NCBI GenBank assembly: GCA_020226215.1
Contig: CM035230.1
Location: 23,045,883 to 23,109,882, forward strand
DNA: 64,000 bases
Direction of reading: 5' to 3'
Origin: Sindora glabra
Taxonomy: Eukaryota; Streptophyta; Magnoliopsida; Fabales; Fabaceae
Positions 50,471 to 62,660 of the stretch are shown here, in pieces. The first letter of the stretch is position 1. Each line of letters begins with the position of its first letter. The position numbers were made by a program, and so were the translations under genes. The notes under the pieces are model-generated. The model made no database searches and was not told the DNA's origin. It worked only from the letters and a program-made list of their open reading frames with translations.

Positions 50471-50525
50471 TTTGTATATTTATGTTTAGTTAATCATATT
50501 GTCAACAAAAGAGAAGTAGCATTTT

Positions 50526-52349
50526 GCTCTAACAAATTGACCAAAACAAGGCAGATAAAGAAAATTTGAGAGGTAGATTGCTTGGAAGCTTGCTTTGTTT
50601 CCAAGCATTAACTCCAAGTCGGTTATGGATCGAAGAGGAGAGAGAGAGTTCCATCTTAGTTTTATTCTTTTATTACTGTTTTAGTCAACTGTTTGGTCAG
50701 AATGTCCGTCTCATTAATTAATATTTGAATAATTTTAGTGATTAAAATTCCAAATTGTTAATTTTCTACTTCGTTTTTCTAGTTTTGACTTAGAGCCGGA
50801 TGTCAGAAGGGCTGGTGGAAGCGGAGCATGGTTGGATAGCATTCCAACACCCAAGCCGAACGCACGGCTGTTGAGCGGTGGAATCTGGCCAGGTAGGATT
50901 TGTACCCATACAGTGCAAATTTAAATGTGCTTGACCCATTTAGTCCATTCTTCAATCAATTTTCGGTGTGTGAGCTGGTTCCTTTATTTTCTGCTTTTCA
51001 TTTTTTTAATTTTAGTCAAAATTTTTTGAAATTTGATTTTCATTCCTTTTCTTTTTGAAAAATTAGTTTAAATTTAATTAAGTTTAGTGTTTTGACTAGA
51101 GTGGAATATATTTTATTTTGCTTCAAATAATGTGGAATTCGGATTTGAATGAGAAGGACTCCAATTTTTTAAATAAAATTTTATATATATAATGTTGATG
51201 TAAATGATTAAAAAATTTTGAAATTTAAAAAAGGAAAAAAAAGTTGATTTGCGGGGTAGCACAAGTTCTAATTGCTTGCTTAAACCCTGATTCATACGGA
51301 CTCTGCCTGTCTAAACCCATTTTAAACCTATCAAGAAATAATTTTCCTGCAAAACTTTCATTCCTTTATATAACAATAAAGAGCGTCATGTGTCTCTATA
51401 TTTTCTGATTAAAACAATATTTCTAATATTATGATAAAAATAATTTCCTTTTTTTAAAAAATTATCCTTCATAAATTTATTATATTTATTATTAAATATA
51501 TCATTGTTTTTTTATCATTGTGATAATTTATAACTATATTCTTACAATTTTTTCCTAAGAATTACCGGTTTATCTCTATGAAAATTTATGTATTGGCCCG
51601 TTTGACATGTAGGGTTTGAACCCTTTAATACTCCTTTGCTAAAGTCCGTACATGAATCGGAGTGTATTTTGTGCAGAAGCTGTAATGGTTAAATTTAAAT
51701 AAAATTGGGTTACATTTCTTTTATCTATTCCAAAAATGTTGTATGCATATGTATAGCTGTAATTTTTGTGAAATTCTTGTTTATTTTTCATATTTTATTA
51801 AAAAATATAACTTTTATATAAAAATATTTTAATTTTAAGTTCAATAATTAGCAACTTTTGTGTATTTATTTATTTAATAAAAGTTATGATTTTACATTTA
51901 ATTTTTATAAATATTTACGAAAAAATTGAATAGAAACAGAAATAGGAGTGGCGTTAGATTAGGGCGGGCTAGGTTCTAGTTTAAATAAACTATGATTGAT
52001 TTGTAAATTATGAGCTTGAATATGATATGTTAGCTTATATGAGGCCGAAATTTGGGCTTGGTTTGACTGATTTAAAAAGTTTAGGCTAACTTGAAAACTT
52101 ATTTGAAAGTTTAATTATGTAAATAAATCTTCAAATAAGCTAATATGCAATTCTTTCATTGTAAAAATAAACTAATAGTTAAATTAGATATATATTTATA
52201 ATTTTATTTATTAAAATTATATTAATGGCATATATATGTATATTTTTTAAATATATATTATTTATAATATTATATTATATATAAATATATTAATTATTCA
52301 ATAGGTTAACCTAATAAGGCTCCAAATAAGTCTACAAAAAATAGGTATA
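50526..52349. other. Intergenic, matches copy A 20198-22061
   Basis: No gene seen. The GC-richer conserved block is at 50790-50900. Confidence 0.6.
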
Positions 52350-53366
52350 GTTGTTGTTTGACAATTGACTAATTACATTAGTAGTTAGTTGATTAAATTA
52401 GTTGATAGTTGAATTGATTTAATTAGCTGATAATATTAGCTATTTATATAAAAATATTTAATAAAATTAATTATTTATTATTAGTTATTTACATATAAAA
52501 TGATATATAAGGATAAGTGTATATTTTATAATTAATTTGAGTGTTCTTTTTCTTTAATAATTTTTTATATTATAATTATAATATGTTATTTATTATATTA
52601 AATATTTTAAAAAATTATATCATTGTAATTTATTATACTTATTGATTTTCCTTTAAAAAATAAATAATTATAATTTTCTAGTTAAGAAATACTTGTAATA
52701 TTTTAGCAAATACAATAACTATTAAAATTTATTTTGTAACATTTATAATATTAAATTTAAAATCCATATATTTATCATTAAAAATATTGATGAATTGCAC
52801 ATGTTAAATATAAAAAGATATATTTTCATAAGTAATATAGTTGTTTCCTTTTTTTCTATTTTGTGTTGTTCTTTAATTCAAAAGATATCATTTGATAAAA
52901 GATTAATAATTTTTCAATATATTTTTTATTATTTACAATGCAATGAAACATATATTTTCTTCTTTTTTTATACAATTTAATAGAAAAGATATAATTATAT
53001 TCATATAATTTTTTATTATGTAAATATTTTAATATAATTTATTATACTTATGTAGTTTTCTTTTAAAAAAATAATCATAATTTATTATATGTATTAGATT
53101 TTTCTCTATGAAATAAATAAATATAGTTTAGTATTTTCATATTTATCAAGAATGAAAATATAAAAAATTTATAATTATGAATAAGAACATCTTTTCTTAT
53201 ACTATTACAAATCAACATTTTCAAAAAGCTACTATTTTTAACTTTTTAAAAATGACTTTTAACATTATTTATCAAATACTTAAATTAGTTGATTGACTTA
53301 GTTAATGAGTTAAAAACACTCAAATTAGTTAAAAGTTAATCAAAAAGTTGTTTGCCAAATACTCTC
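52350..53366. mobile_element. hAT-like non-autonomous element, copy B
   Basis: Counterpart of 22062-23112. The left end reads TTGTTTGACAATTGACTAA and the right end TTGTTTGCCAAATACTCTC, whose inverse contains TATTTGGCAAACAA. Internal phrases such as AACACTCAAATTAGTTAAAA near the right end are characteristic of this plant MITE family. Present in both copies, so it predates the duplication. Confidence 0.55.
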
Positions 53367-55489
53367 ATTACTTGGTTATATAAATAGACTTGCGTAGAGG
53401 TTGAGTTAGATTAGGTAAAAAATAGGTTAGGATGTAGGCTCCTGATAGGTGATTTGACCAATTTCTACTTATACACAAAAATATTATCCATAAAATTTGT
53501 GTTTATACAACTTACTTATAGGGATTTATCTTCTTACTATTATTAAGGATTAAAAGGAAAGTTTCTCTCCCTTGTCAAAAGTTATGGTGTCATTTTATCC
53601 TTTTGAGTAGTGTACTTAAAATGTTTCTCTCTTTCAAAAGCTATGATGTCGTTTTATCCTTTTTCTTACTCGAGGTGGCGAGATAACTTGCACAAGAGAA
53701 AGAACACCGGTAAGAAAGGAGGGTAGCAGAAGATGTTTTAAGGCTTAATTTTTATATGGATAGAGTATTGGCAGGAAGACTTATGCGATAGTAATATAGA
53801 GTATTAGGGTCATACTTGGAGTCGTTATATAGTCACCAATTTAGAAGTAGAAACGTCTAATGAGTAGATAAAATTGCATGACTAGCAATTGAACAAACTA
53901 TAAGGTGGTTGCACAAGGTACAACTCATACATAATGGCTAGAAGGAGAGGCGAGTGAATTGGAGGACTATACTATAGTGGCAGGAGTAATGCCATAGGTA
54001 CATGTCCAAGAGAGAGTGATAGATAATCATTTTAAGAATTAATCAGACAAAATAAATAATGATTTCGAATATTTAAATATTAACAAATCTTTTATCTTTC
54101 AATAAATATCATTTTTGAAATTTAAATTCTTATTCATTAATAAATAAAATTCGTTCAAAGCAAATATATTTTCTATTAAATCAACACATTAATATTATAT
54201 TGAACCTATCATTCCACCCTCAGTTTGACTAAATATCAATAGGATATTATCTGCGCATATTGAACGTCATAATGCTGTTGCATGAAATGACAAAAAGTAC
54301 GGAAACAATAAGGCTCCACGTAAAATAGAACCGATAGCATGGGGCCTCTCAATGATTCATCACTGTCGGTGGAAACGCGTCAATGGAACAAGTTGTGTAT
54401 GATTTTGGCATAGCTTGCTTGACTGCGGCAAAATTCATTTTCTTCTTGTCTCTTGGTTGGTGCTTGGAAATTATTATTTCTATGATGATATGTAGTACAA
54501 AAGAAAAATGCCTTCATTTCGCAAGAACAGGAATAAGAGGAAATCATAATTTCAAACAACCAGTGATGAGATAATGGTTGTTTGGTTCTTTCTGGATTAT
54601 CATGCAATCGAACTGTGATTATGATTTTTTTATAGGTTTTGCTTAAGTAAAAATTCGAGAGAAATTTTGTGATTTTATGAAAATTATGAAATTGTTTAAG
54701 ATTTGATGTGCAATTATTTTATAAAATACTGTAATATTTTTATAAAATTCTGTGAATTTCGAAAGTCAAACATATAACATTAGAATATTTAGTTGCCTTT
54801 AAAAAGTGGTGAGATATTATAAAATAATTATAAAATTTGATAAAATACTTGCACAAAGTCTCATCTATACTTATTCAAAGCAAATCTTCTTTTTAATTTA
54901 TTTGAATAAAAAGTTTGAATGAAGCAGGTTTTTCATTTTAACTTTAGAAAATGTCTTACTTTACGGATCATCCAATCTCTTGATATTAATAACAACCGTT
55001 TGGTATCATTAACCAAAAAATTGAAACCTAAAAAAATGTGTTCAAAGAGGTAAATTTATTACAATCTATATATATGTATAGATCTTTTTTCAATTCTCAT
55101 CTCTCTTTGATTAATTTAGCCCATGAGTTATATGGATAAGGAGACTTGAACTTGCAAGTATAAATATGCATCATCACTGCATTTAATTTAATTTATTAGA
55201 AAGTGCCATTATGGCTTATAATTCCTTCTAAAGCTTCATCAAACTCGTATTCTATAGTTCCTTTCATTGAAATATTGCAATATATCTATTGCATCCAGCA
55301 AAGAAAAATAAAATATAAACTACCATTTTCATTTAAAAGTTTTGGTTAAATACAACCAATCAAATTTCCTACTATTATATTGTAAGAATGTGTCAAATTA
55401 GGAAATCAATGTTTCTAGCTTTAGCCTCTTGTTTATTTTCTTCATTTTCTTTGCTCCTTTTAGCAAAATGCAAGTAGTTCCATTTATGC
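53367..55489. other. Region 3' of the first ACO remnant, no gene seen
   Basis: Matches copy A 23113-25434. The part from 54031 is the first unit of the local tandem duplication; open frames at 54380-54607 on both strands have no protein support. Confidence 0.6.
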
Positions 55490-55837
55490 AGTTGCTGTTT
55501 GAAGCATTGTTCAGTGCTTTCATGGCTTCAATCTTGACTCCTTAACCTGAAACTTGAGGCTAGCATGAAGTTTCATATAGTCATCAAAGACAAATTTTGG
55601 GTAAATTTGATTTTTATCCACTGCATCTCTCTCAACTAAGGCTAGTACAGGGATGATAATTGCATCACTGGTTGGGTTGTAGAACAATACAATTGACATT
55701 CTTGTTCCTTTAGTTTGTGCTATCACTTGGTGCTCTACACTCGTACCTCCCATTTGTGATTACTTATTTCACCAAAGGGTTTGGTGAACATTTAAAAAAG
55801 GGAAAGACTCACAATCTTACATTTTAAATCACTTATT
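54031..55837. repeat. Local tandem duplication, unit 1 (ACO exon 4 and 3' flank)
   Basis: Matches copy A from about 23755 to 25790 and recurs as unit 2 from 55838. It ends about 75 bases into ACO intron 3; the sequence then restarts with TTTAAGAATTGTCAAATGAA, the left edge of the unit. Confidence 0.8.
55490..55763 (-). pseudogene. ACO exon-4 fragment, frameshifted
   Basis: The minus strand encodes most of ACO exon 4 (EHQVIAQTKGTRMS, then YPKFVFDDYMKL) but nothing upstream of it. Defects are: the intron 3 acceptor G changed, so the AG is shifted by one base; a 2-base loss before the His-containing SVEH segment; and a further frameshift after KESR that removes the normal C-terminus. The iron-ligand His and the RxS motif are still spelled. 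No exons 1-3 exist for this copy, so it is a dead duplicate created by the local tandem duplication. Confidence 0.9.
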
Positions 55838-58380
55838 TAAGAATTGTCAAATGAAATGAATAATCACACTAAATATTTAAATATTAACAAATTATTCACT
55901 TTCTAATTTGTATTATTTTTAGAATTCAAATCTTTATTTATTAATAATTAAAATCTGTTCAAAGCAAACATACTTTCTATTAAACCAACACATTAATATT
56001 ATATTGGACCTAGTATTCCAATGTGTTTGATTAAATATCAATAGGATATTATATGTGCATATAGAACGTCATAATGCTGTTGCATGAAATGATAAAAACG
56101 TACGGAAACAATAAGGCTCCACCTAAAATAAAACCAATAACATGGGGCCTCTCAATGATGTTGCTAATGATTCATAACTGTCCATGGAAACGCGTCAATG
56201 GATCAAGTTGCATATGATTTTGGCGTAGATTCATTTTTTTTCTTGTATAACTCTTGTTTGGAATGCTTTAAAATAAAATGAATTCTATTAAAAAAATCAT
56301 GTTTGAATTTAAATTTTTTATATTTCATTTTATGTTCAAATCTTATTTTATTTATATTATTGTCATTTTAAAATCTCATGAAATTGGATAGGATTTGATA
56401 AAAATTCATTCCATTTCAAATATAATATTTTCATTGAACAATTTTATCCTTAATTTTTCAAATTATTAATAATTATTTCTCTCTCTTTAAATTTTTTTCT
56501 CACAATCTTAAAGATAATATTGTAAATATAAATATTTAAAATAAATTTCACAAGTTTTAATAAAGTTTCAAATAAAAAAAATAATTTTAAAGTGAAATAA
56601 AATTTTATTTTATATAATTTATCTCAAATAAAAAGAATTCATTTAAAATTGAAATAAAATCATTTTTCCTAAAATGAAATGAAATGAATTCTATTTTTTA
56701 GTGTGCAAAGCAAGGATTAGTTATTGCTTGGAAATTAGTATTTTATGATGATATTTACGCCCCCATTGATTTTTTCAGAAAGTATTTTTGTAAAAAAATA
56801 TTATTTGTATATATATTAATAAACAGGTAATATGTTATTTTTATTAATAACTGAAAAAAATAATATTTAAAATTTTAAAAATAGAAGAAAAAAAATTCTT
56901 TTTTAAAATATGGAAAGTTACTTTCTTCAAATTCTTTAAATTTAATATTAAATATATAGAACACTTTTCCTTCATTTTAACATTTTATAACTATATTTTA
57001 CAGAAAATATTATCCAATAAAATAAATGCAGTAGTACTACAAAAGAAAAATGCCTTCATTTCACAAATCAGGAATAAAAGAAAATCATAATTTCAAACAA
57101 CCAGTGATGGCATAATGGTTGTTTGGTTCTTTCTGGCTTATCATCCAATCGAACTATGAATATAATTTTTTATCGGTTTTGCTTAAGTAAAAATTCGAGA
57201 GAAATTATGTGATTTTATGAAATTCATGAAATTGTTTATGATATAACGTGCAATTATTTTATAAAATATTGTAATATTTTTATAAAATTCTGTGAATTGC
57301 GAAAGTCAAACACATAATATTAGAATATTTAGGTGCTTTTAAAAAGTGGTGAGATATTATAAAATAATAATAAAATTTGATAAAATACTTGCATTAAGTC
57401 TCATCTATACTTATCCAAAGCAAATCTCTTTTTTAATTTATTTGAAAAAAATTTTGAATGAAGTAGGATTTTTCATTTTAACTTTAGAAAATGTCTTACT
57501 TTATGGATCATCCAATCTCTTGATATTAATAACAACCTTTTGGTATCATTAACTGGGAAATTGTAACCTAAAAGAATGTGCTCAAAGAGATAAATTTATT
57601 ACAATCTGAAATTATATATAATTTTTTTCAAATCTGATCTCTTTTTGATTAATTTAGTCCATGAATTATTTGGACAAGGAGACTTGAACTTGCAAGTATA
57701 TATATGCATCATCATTGCATTTAATTTAATTTATTAGAAAATACCGTTGTTGCTTATAATTCCTTTAAAAGCTTTAGCAAACTCGTATTCTATAGTTCCT
57801 TTCATTGAAAGATTGTAAGATATCTATTACAAAGAAGAATAAAATATAAATTACAATTTTCATTTAAAAGCTTTGTTAAAATACAACCAATCAAATTTCT
57901 CACTATTATATTGTAATAATGTGTCAATTTAAGAAATCAATGTTTCAGGCTTTAACCTCTTGTTTATTTATCCTTTATTTTCATCATTCTTTTTAGCAAA
58001 ATGCAAGTAGTTCCACTTATGCAGTTGTGGTGGGAGGCATTGAATTCACTGCTTTGATGGCTTCAAATCTTGGCTCTTTTGCCTGAAACTTGAGGCCAGC
58101 ATAGTGCTTCATGTAGTCGTTAAACCTAAATTTTGGGTAAATTTGATTTTTATCCACTGCATCTCTCTCAACCAAGGCTACTGCTGGGAAGATAATGTCA
58201 TCACTGGCTAGTTTGTAGAAGGATGCAATTGACATTCTTGTTCCATCAGTTTGTGCTATCACTCGGTGCTCCACACTTTTGTATTTCTCATTTGTAATTA
58301 TCTATTTCACCAAAGTGTTTGGTAGGAAAAAAAAGAAAAAAGAAAAATCTCACAATCTTACATTTTAACTCAATTGTTTA
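55838..58380. repeat. Local tandem duplication, unit 2
   Basis: Second occurrence of the ACO exon-4 and 3'-flank segment, interrupted by a MITE-like insertion (56251-56714) that units 1 and copy A lack. It then continues into the larger ACO pseudogene. No gene other than ACO is seen. Confidence 0.8.
56251..56714. mobile_element. MITE-like insertion (hAT-type ends suspected)
   Basis: This 0.46-kb AT-rich insertion is absent from the same place in copy A (24125) and unit 1 (54450). Its ends are imperfect inverted repeats: the left is CTTGTTTGGAATGC followed by AAAATGAATTCTATT, and the right, inverted, is CTTGCTTTGCACAC followed by AAAATAGAATTCATTT. No coding sequence. A clean target duplication was not found. 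Confidence 0.6.
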
Positions 58381-58995
58381 AGAAGTTATATATTATATAA
58401 ATTTATATAAACCTTTTCACAATAAATTAGTGTTACTTTCACATATTTCACATGCATATATGATATATTATAAGTCAAATAGTTCTTGTCTGTTTAAGGT
58501 TTTGGATTGATGCAAAATAATAGATTGAATTTTCATCATGTCATATGACCAAGTGCAAAGAATAATATTAGAAGTTGTATGATTATGTAATATTACTCTT
58601 AGTGTTTAGTATAAGGCAATATAGGGTACCCCAAGCTGGTCACCAAGGTTAACAACAATGGAGTGAGGCATAGGAAGTTTTAAAAATAATACATAGTAAA
58701 ATTCTTAAATTATGGAAAGTTATTGTAGTTACTTTTACGTCGATCAAGATTATCAAAGTTGTAGATACATGCAGAAAAGGAAATAAAAATGATTGTTGCA
58801 GAATTTGAGATACAAAAAAATAACTGCAGTTGTGGACTGTAGTATAGAAGCAAATCATTGATGAACAATAAGTGGCGAAATCTTATATACCTCAAAGAAA
58901 CCCCAGTTCTCACAAGCATCTCTGATTTTCTCCATTGTAGCCTTTCTCTCCTCACTATTCAGCTTCTCCATGTTGATTACCGGAAAATTGTCCAT
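58017..58995 (-). pseudogene. ACO pseudogene lacking exon 2 and most of exon 3
   Basis: Exon 1 (58891-58995) is intact and encodes MDNFPVINMEKLNSEERKAT and the rest, with a GT donor. Exon 4 (58017-58301) is open for its full 285 bases, including the His ligand, RxS and EPRFEA. Between them only the last ~42 bases of exon 3 remain (58630-58671, MPHSIVVNLGDQL). A deletion matching copy A about 26060-26805 removed exon 2 and the part of exon 3 with the HxD iron ligands. Any spliced product could not bind iron normally. The good state of exons 1 and 4 suggests the deletion is recent relative to the duplication. Confidence 0.92.
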
Positions 58996-59117
58996 CTTTC
59001 AATTCCACTTCCTTTCTTTTCTTTACAAAGAAGTTGTTTTTCTCTGACGCCGCTCTGAGCAAAATATGTTATATGTTTTTGTATGCAAGTTGTGAAGCTA
59101 GCTTGGTGTTTATGTGG

Positions 59118-59125
59118 TATTTATA
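59118..59125 (-). promoter_or_regulatory. TATA box retained upstream of ACO pseudogene
   Basis: TATAAATA at the same spacing from the ATG as in the intact gene. The surrounding roughly 150 bases are nearly colinear with copy A, so transcription of the pseudogene is conceivable. Confidence 0.6.
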
Positions 59126-59574
59126 GTAGTTTATGTTGTATGAAGGATACGCAGGTATCACCTTTAAATTTAAAGCATATGCTAAATGTTTTAATTAATT
59201 TGGTTTATGCTTCTATAGGTCAATTACGTTGTTGAATTGTCCACTTTGATAGGATATATTAGAACTCCTCCAAGAGGCTGGCTTATTTGTCTTTTTTCTT
59301 CATGTATTGTTTAATATTTGATTGTTAGCTATGAAAGTGGCTTCTTACCCAAACTAAGTTTGGACCAGCGACCAAAGTAATAAAATGAATGTAATACACC
59401 TTAATCAAATTCTTAATTCCACACGTATTTACATAGTATATTTTATTATGTTATTGTCATTAAATTGGTCACGTTGTGTGTTATCTCTCTTGCCAATCCC
59501 CACATATACATATACATATGGAGGTTTGCCTATATAAGTGTGTGTGTGCGTGCACGTGCATGTGTGCGTGTGGG

Positions 59575-59960
59575 TGTGTATTTTTTTGTTAAGTGTAAGA
59601 AAATAAGAATTGAAAGTAATGAACATATATGACAAGAAAATAGTTAAAAAAAGAAAATAGGGAGGAAATAATTTAGCGTTGTTTATTAATTACAATTTTC
59701 TAAAGCATTTTATGTCTCTAAAAATATTAAAATTCAAAACTCTCTAACATTAAGTATTAAAAACTGTGTGTGTGTGTGTTTTTGAGTATAAGAAAATAAG
59801 AATTGAAAGTAATGAACATATATGACAAGAAAATAGTTAAAAAAGAGAAAATACGGAGGAAATAATTTTGAGTTGTTCATTAATTACAAATTTTGAAGCT
59901 TTTTATGTCTCTAAAAATATTAAAATTCAAAATTCTCTAGTATTAAGTATTAAAAAAAGT
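59575..59960. repeat. 193-bp tandem duplication bordered by GT repeats
   Basis: Unit 1 is 59575-59767 and unit 2 is 59768-59960; the phrase TAAGAAAATAAGAATTGAAA starts at 59596 and again at 59789. Each unit starts with a GT run. Copy A has one unit (from about 27765), so slippage or unequal exchange at the GT run doubled it in copy B. Confidence 0.85.
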
Positions 59961-61659
59961 TTAGTGGAAGACTTTAATTATAATTGTTGATTAAACGTGA
60001 CTTCAAACTAAATAATTATCATAAAAAGTTATATCCTTCTATTTTTTAAATTTAGAAAAATAATAAATAATAAAAAAATTATTTATTTTCTAATCTAAAC
60101 TTAAAAATTATATATTTAACTATTTAAATATATAAAAAGAAATTACTTTACAAAAAATCTATTGATAAATCCACTTAAAATTTTCGTTTATATACCTATA
60201 AAAGAAGTTCTTTTAGGCAACGTTGAACTTAGAAAAGTTATTAACATACATAAACTACCATATACAAGCTGAGTAAGGATAACATTTAGTGGGCAAAAAT
60301 TACATTTGTCAAATTATATTTGTTGCTTTGTTTTATTTTACTCTAGCTAGCACTGTACTCCTCGTTCTTCCAACTATCATGCTAGCCATTACATCTTTCC
60401 TCTCTTCCTGTCAAGTTCCCCCATTAATTTTTGCTCACTTGAAGAGTTTATCTCATTGATAATTTAAATCATGATGATAAGATGCTTGAACCAGAAGCTG
60501 TCAACACTGGCATGCATTTCACCCTGCTTCCTATTTATATTTAGAAAGTCTCGTGTGAATAAGCCTTCCAATGATCAGAAGATGCGTAGTGAAGTTTGCA
60601 TTTTGCTGGCTTTGCTATAAATTACACATAAATCATGAGAAATAGATGACTAAAAGAAAAGTGGGAAGTGCATGAATCATCCCCAAATCTTAATGCCATG
60701 TGCATAAATCATGACGCGCCTCAGTCCTTTTGTATACTTATAAATACTTTGATTGGCAGTCAAGCATTTGTCTCTGTACATATATCACCAGTGAACCCTG
60801 TGATACTGTAATATACTTCTCTTTCATTTGGTAGCAAACTAAAATTTCCCATTTGCTTAAAATTATTAATATCCATAACCATAATGATAAAAACAGTGCT
60901 TCAATATTTATGTATGTTGGATAAGATGAACTCAGAATGCACTCATTTTGTTCTCATAGATTTAAATATGGTTCGAGGTTGGATGAGATTCCGTTTGTTT
61001 TATTAAAAAATATTTTCTATATGAAATTTCATTGCTTGTATAAATGTAAATTTCTCCAAAATGGTATACATATTATAGTTAATTGTACCGTTACTTCTTT
61101 TGGAAGTATCATCTGTACTGTTGATCAATGTATACCGAAAATCATTTGGAGTGATATATTTTAATTTTATTTGTTGATAAATATTTTATTTGCCGTTATG
61201 AATGTTCCGTTAGGCTTCTGTTTGTTGGTATAATGATTGGAAAAACATGCATCGAATCAAATGTCAAGTTTGTAGTTAATTAAGATAGTTGACAACATTA
61301 AAGTGATTCTACAATTGATTATTATAAGGTTGTAAAGAAGGCATTAAGATACTTGAATGTCATATGATTTTTTTATGTTTGTATTCGTTATCCATAAATG
61401 ATTTTTACGATGTGTGAGTTTTCAATTTATATGATTTATCTATTTAGAATGCAGTATTTTGTGTATATAATTTTTCCTTTTCATAGTGTATATGAGAATG
61501 AATAGAGGTACAGTGTCTTTGATATGTACATGATTTTGGTTTAAGTAAACTATATTGTATTACTGAATTGTTGTGTTCCTATTACCAAGAGGTTCATTTA
61601 GTACTATTTTTTCATTTGCTAGTTTGCTTTTTGTTCTTTTAGGGTAACAAGTATCTAGA

Positions 61660-61850
61660 AAGTGTGGAATCAACTTTAGAGTTTTTGTTGATAAAAAAAC
61701 ACATAATCGCCAGGAGTCAACTTTGATGTTTTTGTTAATTGAAAAAGACATAATAAGTGTAGATCGAGCCAACTGTAGAATTTTGTTGATCGAAAAAAGA
61801 CATAATAAGCATGGGGCCAGCTTTAGAATTTTTGTGGACTAAAAAAGACT
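61660..61850. repeat. Minisatellite, about 50-bp period, copy B
   Basis: Four imperfect units starting near 61662, 61711, 61762 and 61811, each with a (G)AGCCAACTTTAGA-like head and a GAAAAAGACATAATA-like tail. Homologous to 29690-29840. Confidence 0.75.
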
Positions 61851-62384
61851 TGGTAGTGGCAATATCTCATCCGAATAAAGCCTCTATTGTTTAGATGAAG
61901 TTGCTTCTGGTCAAGACAAGGAACTGTACATGAGGCCATACAATTGAAGACGCTCTTATTGATCAGGGAATTGCCATAGAGATATCCCTTGTAAACAAGA
62001 ATGTAGTTCAAGAAGCTCTTATCAATCGAGGTTGCAATTGCTATGCCCAAAGCTTATTTTGATTAGGTTGAAGCAAAAGTAGTGCATATATATTGGGGAG
62101 AGCGGTTGGGAAGAGGATCTGTTAATTGGGAAGATGTTGGTAACATAAGTTGAATAAGTAACTCACAAAAGTTTTTTTTTTTTTTAAAAAGGAAATTCTT
62201 GTTGAATATTACACGTTTTTTTCCAAATATTTTGCAAAATGGTTAATGGTTTTGATTTATAAATATATTGTAAATTGAAGCATATATTTTTGTAATTAAT
62301 ATTGTGTATTTGGTTTTGTCATATTTAACTTTATTTTTCTATCCATTTTATTTTTAGGTTTTTTATTTTTGGTAATTTTCCCAT

Positions 62385-62660
62385 AGCGCGATACCGTGGG
62401 AAATATCCAATTCTCATGATTGACATGCCGTGAGAATAGTGATTTAAAGAAAAAAATCATTTAAAAATGTGTGGGAATAGCCGTGGCCAAAATTTCCGAG
62501 GTATTGTTTTCCCCACAATCCGTACCAAAGGGAACGTTGTGGGAAACATAATTGCTCACAGTAAATAGATATTTCTCATAGCTTTAAATGCAGAAAAATG
62601 CTATTTACAAGCGGTGTTTTATATTATTCCCATTTGGATATAACCTGCATTTCTATTATA
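62385..62660. repeat. CACTA-like subterminal motifs, copy B
   Basis: Repeats of a CCGTGGGAAATA / TATTCCCACGGC type (near 62390, 62425, 62470 and 62510-62545) in both orientations. More complete than the copy A block at 30340-30570. Confidence 0.5.

Larger units (their letters stand above)
48931..50507. mobile_element. Composite insertion with 18-bp target duplication
   Basis: This 1577-bp segment is absent from copy A, where the target is intact at 20180-20197. It is flanked by AAAGAGAAATAGCATTTT (48913-48930) and the same 18 bases with one mismatch (50508-50525). Inside, a minus-strand copia fragment is followed by a foldback structure. Target duplications of this length usually come from LINE-type target-primed insertion, but neither border has a poly(A) or poly(T) tract, so the mechanism is open. 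Confidence 0.75.
58996..61655. other. Region upstream of the ACO pseudogene, no gene seen
   Basis: Matches copy A 27125-29680. It contains a GT-rich tract (59535-59580), a local tandem duplication (59575-59960) and the conserved block at 60350-60700. Confidence 0.55.

Noticed and set aside
54380..54607. Overlapping open frames on both strands
   Set aside because: Absent as frames from the homologous segments at 24080 and 56190; no protein similarity.
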